A stretch of 37,658 nucleotides of DNA from Rhodoplanes serenus. GTDB taxonomy: Bacteria > Pseudomonadota > Alphaproteobacteria > Rhizobiales > Xanthobacteraceae. A model generated the notes under the pieces. It was not told the DNA's origin, did not search any database, and saw nothing but the letters and a program-made list of their open reading frames with translations. Positions 27,601 through 36,321 of this stretch are shown piece after piece. Positions within the stretch are counted from its first letter, which is position 1; the number at the start of each line of letters is the position of its first letter. A program made the translations under genes and the position numbers. The stretch is from positions 1 to 37,658 of the forward strand of contig CAMAWG010000022.1 of the NCBI GenBank assembly GCA_945861855.1, given 5' to 3'.

Positions 27601-29019
27601 ATGATTGAAGCGGGAAGCACTATCAGGGCGCGACTGACCGCGCCAGCCGCACGCGCGCTCGCGCTGCTGACGGCGCTTGCGGTCGCAGCCGTGCCCGCAG
27701 CCGCGGTCGCGCCGGCGCGCGCGCAAAGCCTGCCGCCGGGGCTGCCGATCATCCGCGACGCCGAGATCGAGCAGTTGCTGCGCGAGTACACGCAGCCGAT
27801 CCTGCGCGCCGCGGGCCTCGAGCAGCAGAACATCCAGGTCACCATCATCAACGAGCGCGCGTTCAACGCCTTCGTGATGGACGCCCGGCGCATCTTCGTG
27901 AACGCCGGCGCGCTGATCGATTCCAAGACTCCGAACGAAATCATCGGCGTGCTCGCGCACGAAACCGGCCATATCGCCGGCGGGCATCTGTCGCGCCTGC
28001 GCCAGCAGCTTGCGCAGGCGCAGACCCAATCCATCATCGCCCTGCTGCTCGGCGCGGGCGCCATGGTGGCTGCCTCGCGCAGCGGCAACGTGGGAGGCAA
28101 TCCGGCGGCGGCGCTGATGGGTCCGCAGGAGGCGATCCGCCGGTCGCTGCTGTCCTATCAGCGCGCGCAGGAGGAGCAGGCCGACCGCGGCGGGGTGAAG
28201 TTCCTCGCCGCCACCGGCCAGTCGGCGAAGGGCATGTACACCACGTTCAAGCGCCTCTCCGACGACATCCTTTTTGCCGCGCGGACCGCCGACCCCTACA
28301 TGCAATCGCATCCGATGCCCGCGGAACGCGTCTCCGCCCTCGAAATCATCGCCAAGCAAAGCCCCAACTGGGACAAGCTCGACTCGCCGGAGCTGCAGTT
28401 GCGGCATGACCTGATACGCGCCAAGCTTCTCGGCTTTCTCGATCGCGGCGACTCGATCGCGCGTCGCTATCCGCCGAGCGACACCAGCCTGCCGGCGCGC
28501 TATGCGCGCGCGATCGCGACCTACCGTCATGCCGACCTGCGCGCCGCCATCGCCCAGATCGACGGCCTGATCCAGACCCAGCCGAACAATCCGTATTTTC
28601 ATGAGCTGAAGGGACAGGTCCTGCTTGAGGGCGGCAAGGCCGCGGAGGCCGTCGCGCCCCTCCGCCGCGCGATCCAGCTCACCAATCATCCGGCGCTGAT
28701 CCAGGTGCTGCTGGCGCAGGCGCTCAACGCCATGAATAACTCTCAAGGCGCGGAAGAAGCCGTGAAGCTGCTGCGGACCGCGCTGGCCGTCGAGCCGGAG
28801 TCGGTCGACGGCTACCGCCAGCTCGCCATCGCCTATGGACGCAAGGGCGATCTCGCGCAGGCCGACCTCGCCTCCGCCCTCGCCGCATTCATGCGCGGCG
28901 ACTACGTTACCGCGCGGCAGATCGCGGCGCGCGCCAAGACCCGCTTCCCGATCGGATCGCCCGGTTGGGTGAAGGCCGACGATATTGTAAGTGCCAAGCC
29001 GCCAGGCTCGCGGCCATGA
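27601..29019 (+). CDS. M48 metalloprotease with TPR tail (BepA/YfgC-like)
   Basis: A 472-aa exported protease: signal peptide (about residues 10-42), zinc motif HETGH (120-124), the third ligand E191 in EEQAD, then a TPR-like helical C-terminal part (about 300-460). This layout is that of E. coli BepA, which checks outer-membrane protein and LptD assembly in the periplasm. The ATG at 27601 has only a weak ribosome site; an in-frame TTG at 27577 is a weaker alternative. It is followed after 20 bp by a DsbA-like gene, which suggests joint envelope quality control. Confidence 0.92.
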   Translation: MIEAGSTIRARLTAPAARALALLTALAVAAVPAAAVAPARAQSLPPGLPIIRDAEIEQLLREYTQPILRAAGLEQQNIQVTIINERAFNAFVMDARRIFVNAGALIDSKTPNEIIGVLAHETGHIAGGHLSRLRQQLAQAQTQSIIALLLGAGAMVAASRSGNVGGNPAAALMGPQEAIRRSLLSYQRAQEEQADRGGVKFLAATGQSAKGMYTTFKRLSDDILFAARTADPYMQSHPMPAERVSALEIIAKQSPNWDKLDSPELQLRHDLIRAKLLGFLDRGDSIARRYPPSDTSLPARYARAIATYRHADLRAAIAQIDGLIQTQPNNPYFHELKGQVLLEGGKAAEAVAPLRRAIQLTNHPALIQVLLAQALNAMNNSQGAEEAVKLLRTALAVEPESVDGYRQLAIAYGRKGDLAQADLASALAAFMRGDYVTARQIAARAKTRFPIGSPGWVKADDIVSAKPPGSRP

Positions 29020-29039
29020 CCCCGAAAGGACTGACTTCC

Positions 29040-29798
29040 ATGCGCTTCCTTGCACGCTTCGCTCTCGCGGCCGGTCTGACGCTCGGCGCAACCTCCGGCC
29101 ATGCGCAGAGCATCACGGACGCGCAGCGCGTCGAGATCCAAAAGATCATCCGCAACTACCTGGTCCAGCATCCCGAAGTGCTACAGGAGGCGATGACCGA
29201 GCTTGAGAAGAAGCAGGCCGCCGACGAAGCCCTCAAGCACCAGGCCGCGGTCAAGGACAACGCCGAGACGATTTTCAACTCGACACGCCAGGTCGTGGCC
29301 GGCAACCCGCAGGGCGACGTCAACTTCGTTGAGTTCTTCGATTACAACTGCGGCTACTGCAAGCGCGCCCTGCTCGACATGTTCGAACTGATGAAGTCCG
29401 ATCCAAAAATAAGGATCGTACTCAAGGAATTCCCGGTGCTCGGAGCGAGTTCGGTCGAAGCCGCGCGCGTGGCGGTCGCGGTCCGGATGCAGGACAAGAC
29501 CGGCAAGAAGTACATGGAGTTCCACCAGAAGCTGATGACCGGCCGCGGCCAGGCCGACAAGGCGCGCGCGCTCGCGGTCGCCAAGGAGATCGGGCTGGAC
29601 ACGGCAAGGATCGAGCGCGACATAGGCAGCGACGAGGTTCGGCTCACGCTCGAGGAGAGCCTGAAGCTCGCCGAGAAGCTCGGGCTCAACGGCACGCCGA
29701 GCTACGTGATCGGCAACAACGTCGTGGTCGGCGCCGTCGGCCTCGACAAGCTCAGGGAAAGCATCAACACCGCGCGCTGCGGCAAGGTGACCTGCTGA
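29040..29798 (+). CDS. DsbA/Com1-like periplasmic thiol-disulfide protein
   Basis: A 252-aa protein with a signal peptide (about residues 1-22), a helical N-terminal extension (about 25-75, dimerisation-like as in ScsC/Com1), and a DsbA fold with active site C104-GY-C107 and the cis-proline in NGTPSYVIGN. CGYC is the active-site sequence of DsbC and Com1, so isomerase activity is possible. A second pair (ARCGKVTC) ends the chain. AAAGGA precedes the ATG. It shares an operon-like spacing with the M48 protease. Confidence 0.92.
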   Translation: MRFLARFALAAGLTLGATSGHAQSITDAQRVEIQKIIRNYLVQHPEVLQEAMTELEKKQAADEALKHQAAVKDNAETIFNSTRQVVAGNPQGDVNFVEFFDYNCGYCKRALLDMFELMKSDPKIRIVLKEFPVLGASSVEAARVAVAVRMQDKTGKKYMEFHQKLMTGRGQADKARALAVAKEIGLDTARIERDIGSDEVRLTLEESLKLAEKLGLNGTPSYVIGNNVVVGAVGLDKLRESINTARCGKVTC

Positions 29799-29890
29799 CC
29801 TTCCGGAGTGGCGTGCCGCGCTTTACAGAGACGCCGTCTTCGGTGACGATTGAACGCCGGCCGCGATAGAGCCGGGCTTGAGGAAACGCC

Positions 29891-30862
29891 ATGTGGATCG
29901 CACGAATTCTGGTCGGCTCAGCCTTGGCTCTGTCCACGCTCGCATTGTCCGCCGTGCCGTCGGCGGCGCAGAACTGGCCGACGCGGTCGGTGAAACTGAT
30001 CCTGACGCTCGGTCCGGGCTCCGGCGCCGATATCGGCGCCCGGCTGATCGCTGAAAAGCTGACCGCGAAATGGGGCCAGCCGGTGGTGGTCGAGAACCGG
30101 CCCGGCGGCGACGGCTTCGTCGCCATCAACGCCTTCGTCGGCAGTCGCGACGACCACACGCTGCTGTTCGGCCCGGCCTCCTCGTTCACCGCGCATCCCT
30201 ATCTGCACGAGAAACTGCCCTACGATCCGCGCGATCTTGCGCCGGTCGCGCGCGTGTCGGCCACGCTGATCACGCTCGCCGTCCCGCCTTCGCTCGACGT
30301 CAAGTCGCTCGCCGACTTCGTCGCGATGGTGCGCGCCAAGCCCGGCACGATGAACTGGGCGACCGTCACCGGCGCCACCGACCTGGTGCTGGCGGCCTTC
30401 CTCAAGGGCGAAAAGCTGGAGATGGCGAAGATCCCCTACCGCGATACGGTGCAGGCGCTGAACGACGTCGCCGAGGGACGCCTGCATTTCTATTGGGCGG
30501 CGCTCGCCATCACCCGCACGCAAATGCAGGCCGGGCGCGTCAAGGTGCTGGCGATCACAGCAAGCCAGCCGTCATCCGTCGTGCCCGGCGTTCCGACCGT
30601 GACGCAGGCCGGCTTCCCGGCGCTGACCTTCGACGGGCTGGTCGGCGTCTACGGCCAGCGCGACATGTCGAACGAGATTCGCGAGCGCATCGCCACCGAT
30701 GTCCGCGAAGTGCTTGCCGATCCGGCCATCGTGAACCGGCTGCACGCCACCGGACAGGACGTCGTTCCGGGCTCGGCCGCGCAGTTCTCGACCTCGATCG
30801 ACAAGCAGCGCGAGACCGTGGCCGGGATCGCCAGGGTGCTGGGCATCAAGGCCGCGCAGTAG
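29891..30862 (+). CDS. Bug/TctC-family periplasmic substrate-binding protein (second copy)
   Basis: A 323-aa exported binding protein: signal peptide (about residues 1-26, ending PSAAQ), WPTRSVKLILTLGPGSGADI and VVVENRPGGDGF, typical of the family. GAGGAAACGCC precedes the ATG. It is clearly diverged from the copy at 24.2 kb, so this is not a recent tandem duplication. No TctAB membrane genes are nearby. The ligand is unknown. Confidence 0.92.
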   Translation: MWIARILVGSALALSTLALSAVPSAAQNWPTRSVKLILTLGPGSGADIGARLIAEKLTAKWGQPVVVENRPGGDGFVAINAFVGSRDDHTLLFGPASSFTAHPYLHEKLPYDPRDLAPVARVSATLITLAVPPSLDVKSLADFVAMVRAKPGTMNWATVTGATDLVLAAFLKGEKLEMAKIPYRDTVQALNDVAEGRLHFYWAALAITRTQMQAGRVKVLAITASQPSSVVPGVPTVTQAGFPALTFDGLVGVYGQRDMSNEIRERIATDVREVLADPAIVNRLHATGQDVVPGSAAQFSTSIDKQRETVAGIARVLGIKAAQ

Positions 30863-30960
30863 GGCGGGCTTCCCCTTTGCGGGCCGGGTGCCTATAAAGC
30901 GGACGACACCGTGGCGCGGCGGCAAATTCGCCTGCGCCGTCAAGACCCTAGGGCGCCGCA

Positions 30961-31428
30961 ATGGCTAAATCCAGCAGCAAGACGATCTACGTGCTGAACG
31001 GCCCGAACCTCAATCTGCTCGGCACCCGCGAGCCGCAGATCTACGGCCGCTCGACGCTCAAGGACGTCGAGAAACTCTGCCGGGACGCCGCGCAGGCGCA
31101 CGGCATCGGCATCGAGTTCCGGCAATCGAACCACGAGGGCCAGATCGTCGACTGGCTGCACGAGGCGGGCGCGAAGAAGGCAGCCGGCGTCGTGCTCAAC
31201 CCGGCGGGCCTCACCCACACCTCGGTGTCGGTGCATGACGCCATCAAGGCGATCGACGTGCCCGTGATCGAGTGCCACATCACCAACATTCACGCGCGCG
31301 AGCCGTGGCGGCATCGCTCCTATGTGTCGTTCGTCGCCAAGGCCATCGTCTGCGGTTTCGGCATCCGGGGTTACGCGCTGGCGATCGACGGCATCGCGGC
31401 GATGACGGCCAAGAAGAGCAAGCGCTGA
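30961..31428 (+). CDS. aroQ: Type II 3-dehydroquinate dehydratase
   Basis: A 155-aa enzyme with [17 protein letters not shown] holding the catalytic tyrosine and arginine, [27 protein letters not shown], and [17 protein letters not shown] with the catalytic histidine. It makes 3-dehydroshikimate in the shikimate pathway and forms dodecamers in known cases. Its stop codon is 2 bp before the accB start. The aroQ-accB-accC order is typical of alphaproteobacteria, so a single operon is likely, here interrupted by an extra gene. Confidence 0.96.
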   Translation: MAKSSSKTIYVLNGPNLNLLGTREPQIYGRSTLKDVEKLCRDAAQAHGIGIEFRQSNHEGQIVDWLHEAGAKKAAGVVLNPAGLTHTSVSVHDAIKAIDVPVIECHITNIHAREPWRHRSYVSFVAKAIVCGFGIRGYALAIDGIAAMTAKKSKR

Positions 31429-31430
31429 GT

Positions 31431-31913
31431 ATGGCTCCCAAGGACAAGAGCGTGGCCGAAGCCAAATCCGGGATCGACAAGGAGCTGATCCGCGAACTCG
31501 CCAAGCTGCTCGACGAGACCGGGCTGACCGAAATCGAGATCGAGCGCGCGGGCCTGCGCGTGCGCGTCGGCCGCGGCGGCGCGGTAACACAATACGGCTC
31601 GCAGAGCGGGGCCGCACCGCTTCCGCCCGCTGCTGCTCCCTTGCCGGTTGCGGTCACGCCGGCCGATCTTGCCAAGCATCCCGGCGCCGTCACCTCGCCG
31701 ATGGTCGGCACGGCCTATCGCGGCGCTTCTCCCGGCTCCGCGCCGTTCATCGATCTGGGCAGCAAGGTCGTCGCGGGCGAGACGCTCCTGATCATCGAAG
31801 CCATGAAGACCATGAATCAGATCCCGGCGCCGCGCTCGGGCACCGTCACCCAAATCCTGATCGAGGACGGCCAGCCGGTCGAGTTCGGCGAGCCGCTCAT
31901 CATCATCGAGTGA
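31431..31913 (+). CDS. accB: Biotin carboxyl carrier protein of acetyl-CoA carboxylase
   Basis: A 160-aa BCCP. The N-terminal helical part ([20 protein letters not shown]) is followed by a Pro/Ala linker (about residues 60-82) and the biotinyl domain, with the biotin lysine K126 in EAMKTMN. It carries CO2 from biotin carboxylase to the carboxyltransferase in fatty-acid synthesis. The ATG at 31431 sits just after the aroQ stop and is probably translationally coupled to it. accC normally follows directly; here 379 bp with an unknown gene intervene. Confidence 0.97.
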   Translation: MAPKDKSVAEAKSGIDKELIRELAKLLDETGLTEIEIERAGLRVRVGRGGAVTQYGSQSGAAPLPPAAAPLPVAVTPADLAKHPGAVTSPMVGTAYRGASPGSAPFIDLGSKVVAGETLLIIEAMKTMNQIPAPRSGTVTQILIEDGQPVEFGEPLIIIE

Positions 31914-31943
31914 GAGACGGGTGTTTTTAGGAGGGCGAGTCGA

Positions 31944-32282
31944 ATGCCCTATTTGCCAATGGAGGCCAAGAATCTCGATTGGTGGCCGGAATTCGTGCGT
32001 GAAATATTCATGGAAATCGGACGTACTTTGGCAGGTCGCCCTCTCCGCCCCGATTTCGTTTTCGGCATCGAGATCAAAGCGCCGTGGCCAGATCACAAAG
32101 TTACATTGAGCTACTTTTCCCTGGCGGACCTTGCCGCTGAAGACCTCGAAGAAATTGAAGGAGTCTATGTCTTGGAAGCAACCGGACCCAAGCTAGCTGG
32201 GGCAAGATGGGAGTTTTATCAGAGACATCTGGATTTTTTGGTCGGAGAAGCAATACGCCGTAGTTCGTTGCAGTCGAGCTGA
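31944..32282 (+). CDS. Unknown 112-aa protein inserted between accB and accC
   Basis: I do not recognise the family. The ORF has a strong AGGAGGG ribosome site 9-10 nt before its ATG, starts 30 bp after accB and ends 10 bp before accC, so it is probably cotranscribed. GC by line count is about 52%, against about 65% for its neighbours, and codons are AT-richer, as in acquired genes. The product is soluble and acidic in the middle (SLADLAAEDLEEIEG), has five tryptophans (a WW pair near residue 13), no cysteine, and no membrane or signal segment. It resembles small immunity-like or accessory proteins only in general character. Function unknown. Confidence 0.7.
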   Translation: MPYLPMEAKNLDWWPEFVREIFMEIGRTLAGRPLRPDFVFGIEIKAPWPDHKVTLSYFSLADLAAEDLEEIEGVYVLEATGPKLAGARWEFYQRHLDFLVGEAIRRSSLQSS

Positions 32283-32292
32283 GAACCTTTTC

Positions 32293-33645
32293 ATGTTCGA
32301 CAAAATCCTCATCGCCAACCGCGGCGAGATCGCGCTCCGGGTGCTGCGCGCCTGCCAGGAACTCGGCATCCCGACGGTCGCCGTGCACTCGACCGCCGAT
32401 GCCGACGCCATGCATGTGCGGCTGGCCGACGAAAGCGTTTGCATAGGGCCCCCGCCGGCCAAGGACAGCTACCTCAACATCCCGGCGCTGCTCGCAGCCT
32501 GCGAGATCACCGGCGCCGACGCCGTCCATCCGGGCTATGGATTTCTTTCGGAGAACGCGCGGTTTGCCGAAATTCTCGCCGACCACAACGTCCACTTCAT
32601 CGGGCCCCGGCCCGAGCACATCCGGCTGATGGGCGACAAGATCGAGGCCAAGCGCACCGCCAAGTCGCTCGGCATCCCCTGCGTGCCGGGCTCCGACGGC
32701 GGCGTGACCTCCGACAGCGATGCCATCGCGATCGCACGCGGGATCGGCTTTCCGGTGCTGGTGAAGGCCGCCGCCGGCGGCGGCGGCCGCGGCATGAAAG
32801 TCGCGCATCTCGAGGACGAGCTTGCGACCGCGCTCGCCACCGCCCGTTCCGAGGCCAAGGCCGCGTTCGGCGACGACGCCGTCTATCTCGAAAAATATCT
32901 CCAGCGCCCCCGCCACATCGAAGTCCAGGTGATCGGCGATGGCCGCGGCAACGCCATCCATCTCGGCGAGCGCGATTGCTCGCTGCAGCGCCGGCACCAG
33001 AAGGTGTTCGAGGAAAGCCCCTCGCCCGCGCTCAACGTCGCCGCCCGCCACCAGATCGGCGAGATCGTCGCCAACGCCATGCGCAAGCTGCAGTACCTCG
33101 GTCTCGGCACCGTCGAGTTCCTCTACGAGGACGGGCAGTTCTTTTTCATCGAGATGAACACCCGCATCCAGGTCGAGCATCCGGTCACCGAGATGATCAC
33201 CGGCCTCGATCTGGTAATCGAGCAGATTCGCGTCGCCGCCGGCGGCGACCTGCCCCTCGCGCAGAAAGACGTAGAGTTCCGCGGCCATTCGATCGAATGC
33301 CGCGTCAACGCCGAGAACCCCTCGACCTTCCTGCCGTCGCCCGGCCGGATCGCGTCCTACCACCCGCCCGGAGGGCTTGGGGTGCGCGTGGATTCGGCGG
33401 TCTATCAGGGCTACACGATCCCGCCCTTCTACGACTCGATGGTCGGCAAGCTGATCGTGCACGGCAAGTCCCGCACCGAATGCCTGATGCGATTGAAGCG
33501 CGCGCTCGACGAGTTCGTGGTGGACGGCATCGACACGACGTTGCCGCTGTTCCGCAAGCTCGTCCGCACCCAGGACATCATCGACGGCAATTACCACATC
33601 CACTGGCTCGAGCGGTTCCTCGCCGAAGGCGGAATGGAACCGTAA
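32293..33645 (+). CDS. accC: Biotin carboxylase subunit of acetyl-CoA carboxylase
   Basis: A 450-aa ATP-grasp enzyme of the usual length. It has ANRGEIALRVLRAC at the start, the glycine-rich ATP loop KAAAGGGGRGMK, HIEVQVIGD, ERDCSLQRRHQK, and FFIEMNTRIQVEHPVTE with the catalytic residues. It carboxylates biotin on AccB with ATP and bicarbonate. The ATG at 32293 lies 10 bp after the unknown 112-aa gene. That gene's end may provide translational coupling in place of accB. Confidence 0.97.
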   Translation: MFDKILIANRGEIALRVLRACQELGIPTVAVHSTADADAMHVRLADESVCIGPPPAKDSYLNIPALLAACEITGADAVHPGYGFLSENARFAEILADHNVHFIGPRPEHIRLMGDKIEAKRTAKSLGIPCVPGSDGGVTSDSDAIAIARGIGFPVLVKAAAGGGGRGMKVAHLEDELATALATARSEAKAAFGDDAVYLEKYLQRPRHIEVQVIGDGRGNAIHLGERDCSLQRRHQKVFEESPSPALNVAARHQIGEIVANAMRKLQYLGLGTVEFLYEDGQFFFIEMNTRIQVEHPVTEMITGLDLVIEQIRVAAGGDLPLAQKDVEFRGHSIECRVNAENPSTFLPSPGRIASYHPPGGLGVRVDSAVYQGYTIPPFYDSMVGKLIVHGKSRTECLMRLKRALDEFVVDGIDTTLPLFRKLVRTQDIIDGNYHIHWLERFLAEGGMEP

Positions 33646-33650
33646 CCATC

Positions 33651-33728
33651 GGCTCCGCGAAGTCTTGAAGTCCCGCGCACGGAGCCATAAAACGCGCCAG
33701 GCTCCACGTCGATTCGTGGCGGTGGAGC
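33651..33728. repeat. Two stem-loops downstream of accC
   Basis: GGCTCCG (33651-33657) pairs with CGGAGCC (33680-33686) across a 22-nt loop. GCTCCAC (33701-33707) pairs with GTGGAGC (33722-33728) and encloses a smaller CCACG/CGTGG hairpin. No T-run follows, so I do not call it an intrinsic terminator. It may protect the 3' end of the acc transcript. Confidence 0.5.
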
Positions 33729-33772
33729 GGTTTCGGCGTTCATGGTAGGCTCTGCCGCAGCAAGGGAACGTC

Positions 33773-34069
33773 ATGGCGAAGAAGCCGAAGACCCGCCGTC
33801 AGATTGCCAAGATGGTCGCGCGCCGGATCAGGCCCGCGAAGGTGCGCGTCGTCAGCATTCAACGCAACACCGACGGAACCTGGCACCCGGTCACCGTTGG
33901 TGAAGTCGGGGCGATTGCGAGCCTGCAGTTAAACATTGAAGCGATCGTCGGAGATTTTCGCAGATCGTATGAATTGATCCATCGATCTCATGCATCTGTC
34001 TTCACATCCGCCAGATGGCTGAACTGGACGCGGCGCAGAAGTCAGAGCGTCGCAAGCCCTGAATCGTAG
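33773..34069 (+). CDS. Small basic hypothetical protein
   Basis: 98 codons from an ATG preceded by AAGGGA. The N-terminal 30 residues are strongly basic (MAKKPKTRRQIAKMVARRIR), followed by VRVVSIQRNTDGTWHPVTVGEVG. No signal or membrane segment and no cysteine. The second half is AT-richer than the first. It could be a nucleic-acid binding protein. The alternative is that it is chance, since ORFs of this size are common in GC-rich DNA. The ribosome site and biased N-terminus favour a real gene. Confidence 0.5.
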   Translation: MAKKPKTRRQIAKMVARRIRPAKVRVVSIQRNTDGTWHPVTVGEVGAIASLQLNIEAIVGDFRRSYELIHRSHASVFTSARWLNWTRRRSQSVASPES

Positions 34070-34081
34070 CCTGAGCGCCTG

Positions 34082-34474
34082 TCAGTTCGCGTTATCGCGC
34101 GGCGGCGTCATCCGGCTCAGCATCGCGCACAGCTTGTCGGGATTGTAGGGCTTGGGCACGAAGATCGCGCCTGACACCGCGTCGAGCTGTTCGAGCCGGC
34201 TGTAGGAACCCGAAGCATAGACCACCGGCAGGTCCGGGCGCAGCTCGCGCGCCAGCCGCGCCAGCGCCGCACCGTCAATGCCGCCTGCAAGATGGATGTC
34301 GGTCAGCAGGATGTCGCAGGGCGAGCCACAGGTCAGGTGCCGGAGCGCGTCCTTGGCGTTGGCGACGGCGTAGACCTCAAAGCCGTGTTCCGACAGCACT
34401 TCGGACAGCATGTCCGACAGAAGAAACTCGTCCTCGACCAGCAGGACTCGCGACCGTTGAGCTTGCGTTTCCAT
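34082..34474 (-). CDS. Single-domain response regulator (CheY-like receiver)
   Basis: A 130-aa receiver domain with no output domain. Acidic pocket E14-D15 in LLVEDE, phospho-acceptor D59 in [12 protein letters not shown], and conserved K108 in FVPKPY. The ATG at 34474 follows GGAAGAGG; a longer frame upstream is not needed. Such stand-alone receivers are common in Bradyrhizobiaceae and often relay phosphate from hybrid kinases. No kinase gene is in the window, so the partner is unknown. It is divergent from aat and convergent with the small basic ORF. Confidence 0.9.
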   Translation of the reverse strand: METQAQRSRVLLVEDEFLLSDMLSEVLSEHGFEVYAVANAKDALRHLTCGSPCDILLTDIHLAGGIDGAALARLARELRPDLPVVYASGSYSRLEQLDAVSGAIFVPKPYNPDKLCAMLSRMTPPRDNAN

Positions 34475-34634
34475 CACCCACCTCTTCCCTGCCCGTCCCG
34501 AACCGGAACACAAGGGCAACGCGGGGCGGCTGCCGACGTTCGCAATCTTCCGACAATTAGACGCAACATCGCTAACGCCGGATGAATGGCGCACGGCCCG
34601 GTCCCACGCTAGATTGCCGCCTCTGCTCCACGGA

Positions 34635-35315
34635 ATGTCCATGGCCAGCCGCGAGACCGCGTTCGTCGAAATCACCCCGGAGGTGCTGCTCAAGGCCTAT
34701 GCCTGCGGCATCTTCCCGATGGCGGAGAACGCCGACGACCCGGCGCTGTATTGGATCGAGCCGGACAACCGCGGCATCATTCCGCTGGAAACGTTTCACA
34801 TCCCGTCCCGGCTCGCCCGCACCGTCCGCTCGGACCGTTTTCAGATCGAGACCAACCGCGACTTCGAGGGCGTGCTCGACGGCTGCGCGGACTCGCAGCC
34901 GGGACGCACCCGCACCTGGATCAACGCGCGAATCCGTGTGCTCTATCAGAAGCTCTATGGCATCGGCCATTGCCACAGCATCGAGGCCTATGAGAACGGC
35001 GAACTGGTCGGCGGACTTTATGGCGTGTGCCTCGGCCGCGCGTTCTTCGGCGAGAGCATGTTCCACACCGCGCGCGACGCCTCGAAGGTCGCGCTGGTGC
35101 ATCTGGTGGCAAGGCTGCGGGCCGGCGGCTTCACGCTGCTCGACACCCAGTTCGTCACCGATCATCTGCGCACGTTCGGCGCGGTCGAAGTGTCGCGCCG
35201 GCAGTATCACAAGTTGCTCGAAGCCGCCCTGGTCGGCGAGGCCAGTTTCGCGGCGCTGCGCCAGCCCATGACCGGCGCGGAAGCGCTGCGGCAGGCGCAG
35301 GCGCCCGCGGCGTAA
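34635..35315 (+). CDS. aat: Leucyl/phenylalanyl-tRNA-protein transferase
   Basis: About 226 aa. It has the hallmark [48 protein letters not shown] and [14 protein letters not shown]. It adds Leu or Phe from tRNA to proteins with N-terminal Arg or Lys, sending them to ClpAP via the N-end rule. The start is either ATG at 34635 or the one at 34641, which has better spacing to CGGA at 34631-34634. It is convergent with the DUF2155 gene, which I recall as a common rhizobial neighbour. Confidence 0.94.
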   Translation: MSMASRETAFVEITPEVLLKAYACGIFPMAENADDPALYWIEPDNRGIIPLETFHIPSRLARTVRSDRFQIETNRDFEGVLDGCADSQPGRTRTWINARIRVLYQKLYGIGHCHSIEAYENGELVGGLYGVCLGRAFFGESMFHTARDASKVALVHLVARLRAGGFTLLDTQFVTDHLRTFGAVEVSRRQYHKLLEAALVGEASFAALRQPMTGAEALRQAQAPAA

Positions 35316-35333
35316 GTCTTCGGATCGGATCGA

Positions 35334-36173
35334 TCAGCGCGGCAGCGGCGCGGGCGGCGGCGGCAATTGCTGGGTCGCGCGCCGTTGCTGCTGCTGTTGC
35401 TGCGTGCGCGGCTGCTGCGCGCGTGCGGGCGGCGCAGGCGGCGCCTCGGCCACCGCTGGCTGCGGCGCGCCTTTGCATTCCGTCAGCCAGACATCGTAGA
35501 TCGGATGCTCGACCGCGTTGAGCCCAGGGCTCGCGGCAAACATCCAGCCGCTGAAAATGCGCTTGATCTCGCCCTGCAAGGTCAGTTCATCCACCTCGAT
35601 GAAGCCGTCGGTCGCGGGCGCCTCGGTCGGCGGCCGCGAATAGCAGGCGCGCGGCGTCACCTCGAGCGCGCCGAAGCGCACGGTCTCATTGAGCGCCACG
35701 TCGAAGCTGATGATGCGGCCGGTGATCTTGTCGAGGCCCGAAAACACCGCGGTCGGATTGGCGATCTTGTTCGGCGGCGGCTCTACCACGACCTCGTTGC
35801 TGGGCTGCGGGCCCGTGGAGGCCGGTTGCGCTGGCGGACGCTGGCCGCCGGGCGGCAGCGGAGCGCCGGGCGCCGCCTGTTGCGGATCCTGCGGACGGCG
35901 GGCGGGCGCGCTGGTCGCGCCGGGCGGCGGCGGCAAGGGCTCGGTTCGGATTCGCGATCCGGGCGGCGGTCCGGGCGGCAGCCCGCCTCCGGGCGGAAGA
36001 TATTGCGGCTCCCTGGGCATCGGCGAGGGCGGCCGGCTCGGCACATCGGCCGGCGGCCGCTGCGGCGGATTGCCGAAGATGCTGTCGAAGATGTTGGGGA
36101 ACTGCGCCACCGCCGGAGAAGCGGCGAGCACGCCCGCAATCGTGAGCAGCGCGCGGAATGTGGATCGAGCCAT
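35334..36173 (-). CDS. DUF2155 exported protein with proline-rich region
   Basis: A 279-aa protein: signal peptide (about residues 1-23, ending PAVAQ), a Pro/Gly/Arg-rich disordered stretch (about 30-125), then the DUF2155 core (about 135-235) with KITGRIISFDVALNETVRFG, ALEVTPRACYSRPP, IFSGWMFAASPGLNAVEHPIYDVWL and TEC. It ends in a Gln/Pro-rich tail with a run of seven glutamines broken by arginine (a GCTGCTGTTGC-type repeat on the plus strand). The core seems made for the periplasm, and two cysteines could pair. The family's role is not established. It lies 136 bp downstream of the NDUFA12 gene on the same strand. Confidence 0.88.
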   Translation of the reverse strand: MARSTFRALLTIAGVLAASPAVAQFPNIFDSIFGNPPQRPPADVPSRPPSPMPREPQYLPPGGGLPPGPPPGSRIRTEPLPPPPGATSAPARRPQDPQQAAPGAPLPPGGQRPPAQPASTGPQPSNEVVVEPPPNKIANPTAVFSGLDKITGRIISFDVALNETVRFGALEVTPRACYSRPPTEAPATDGFIEVDELTLQGEIKRIFSGWMFAASPGLNAVEHPIYDVWLTECKGAPQPAVAEAPPAPPARAQQPRTQQQQQQRRATQQLPPPPAPLPR

Positions 36174-36284
36174 CAGCCGGATTTGGTCAGCCTCAAGCGG
36201 GTGTCGCCTGCGCCAGGATATGCCGGTTAACACGGGGAATGCGGCTGGGAAAGGGCGGAGATCGGCGCGTCGGCGGCCACGATC

Positions 36285-36321
36285 TAGCGGCCGGGTACCA
36301 AGGGCCGCGTTAGCGGCCGGG
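36285..36321. repeat. 11-bp direct repeat at the 3' end of the NDUFA12 gene
   Basis: TAGCGGCCGGG occurs at 36285-36295 and again at 36311-36321, 26 bp apart. The second copy includes part of the NDUFA12 stop codon and last codons, so the gene's 3' end is partly duplicated downstream. This may be a replication slip. Confidence 0.6.

Noticed and set aside
26206-29091. 961-codon open frame on the minus strand
   Set aside because: Only the part to 27387 is a real aminotransferase. The rest is antisense to the M48 protease and its neighbour, has no family signal, and is open because of high GC.
34475-34693. N-terminal extension of the response regulator to 203 aa
   Set aside because: The extra residues show no domain, and a good ribosome site lies before the internal ATG at 34474.
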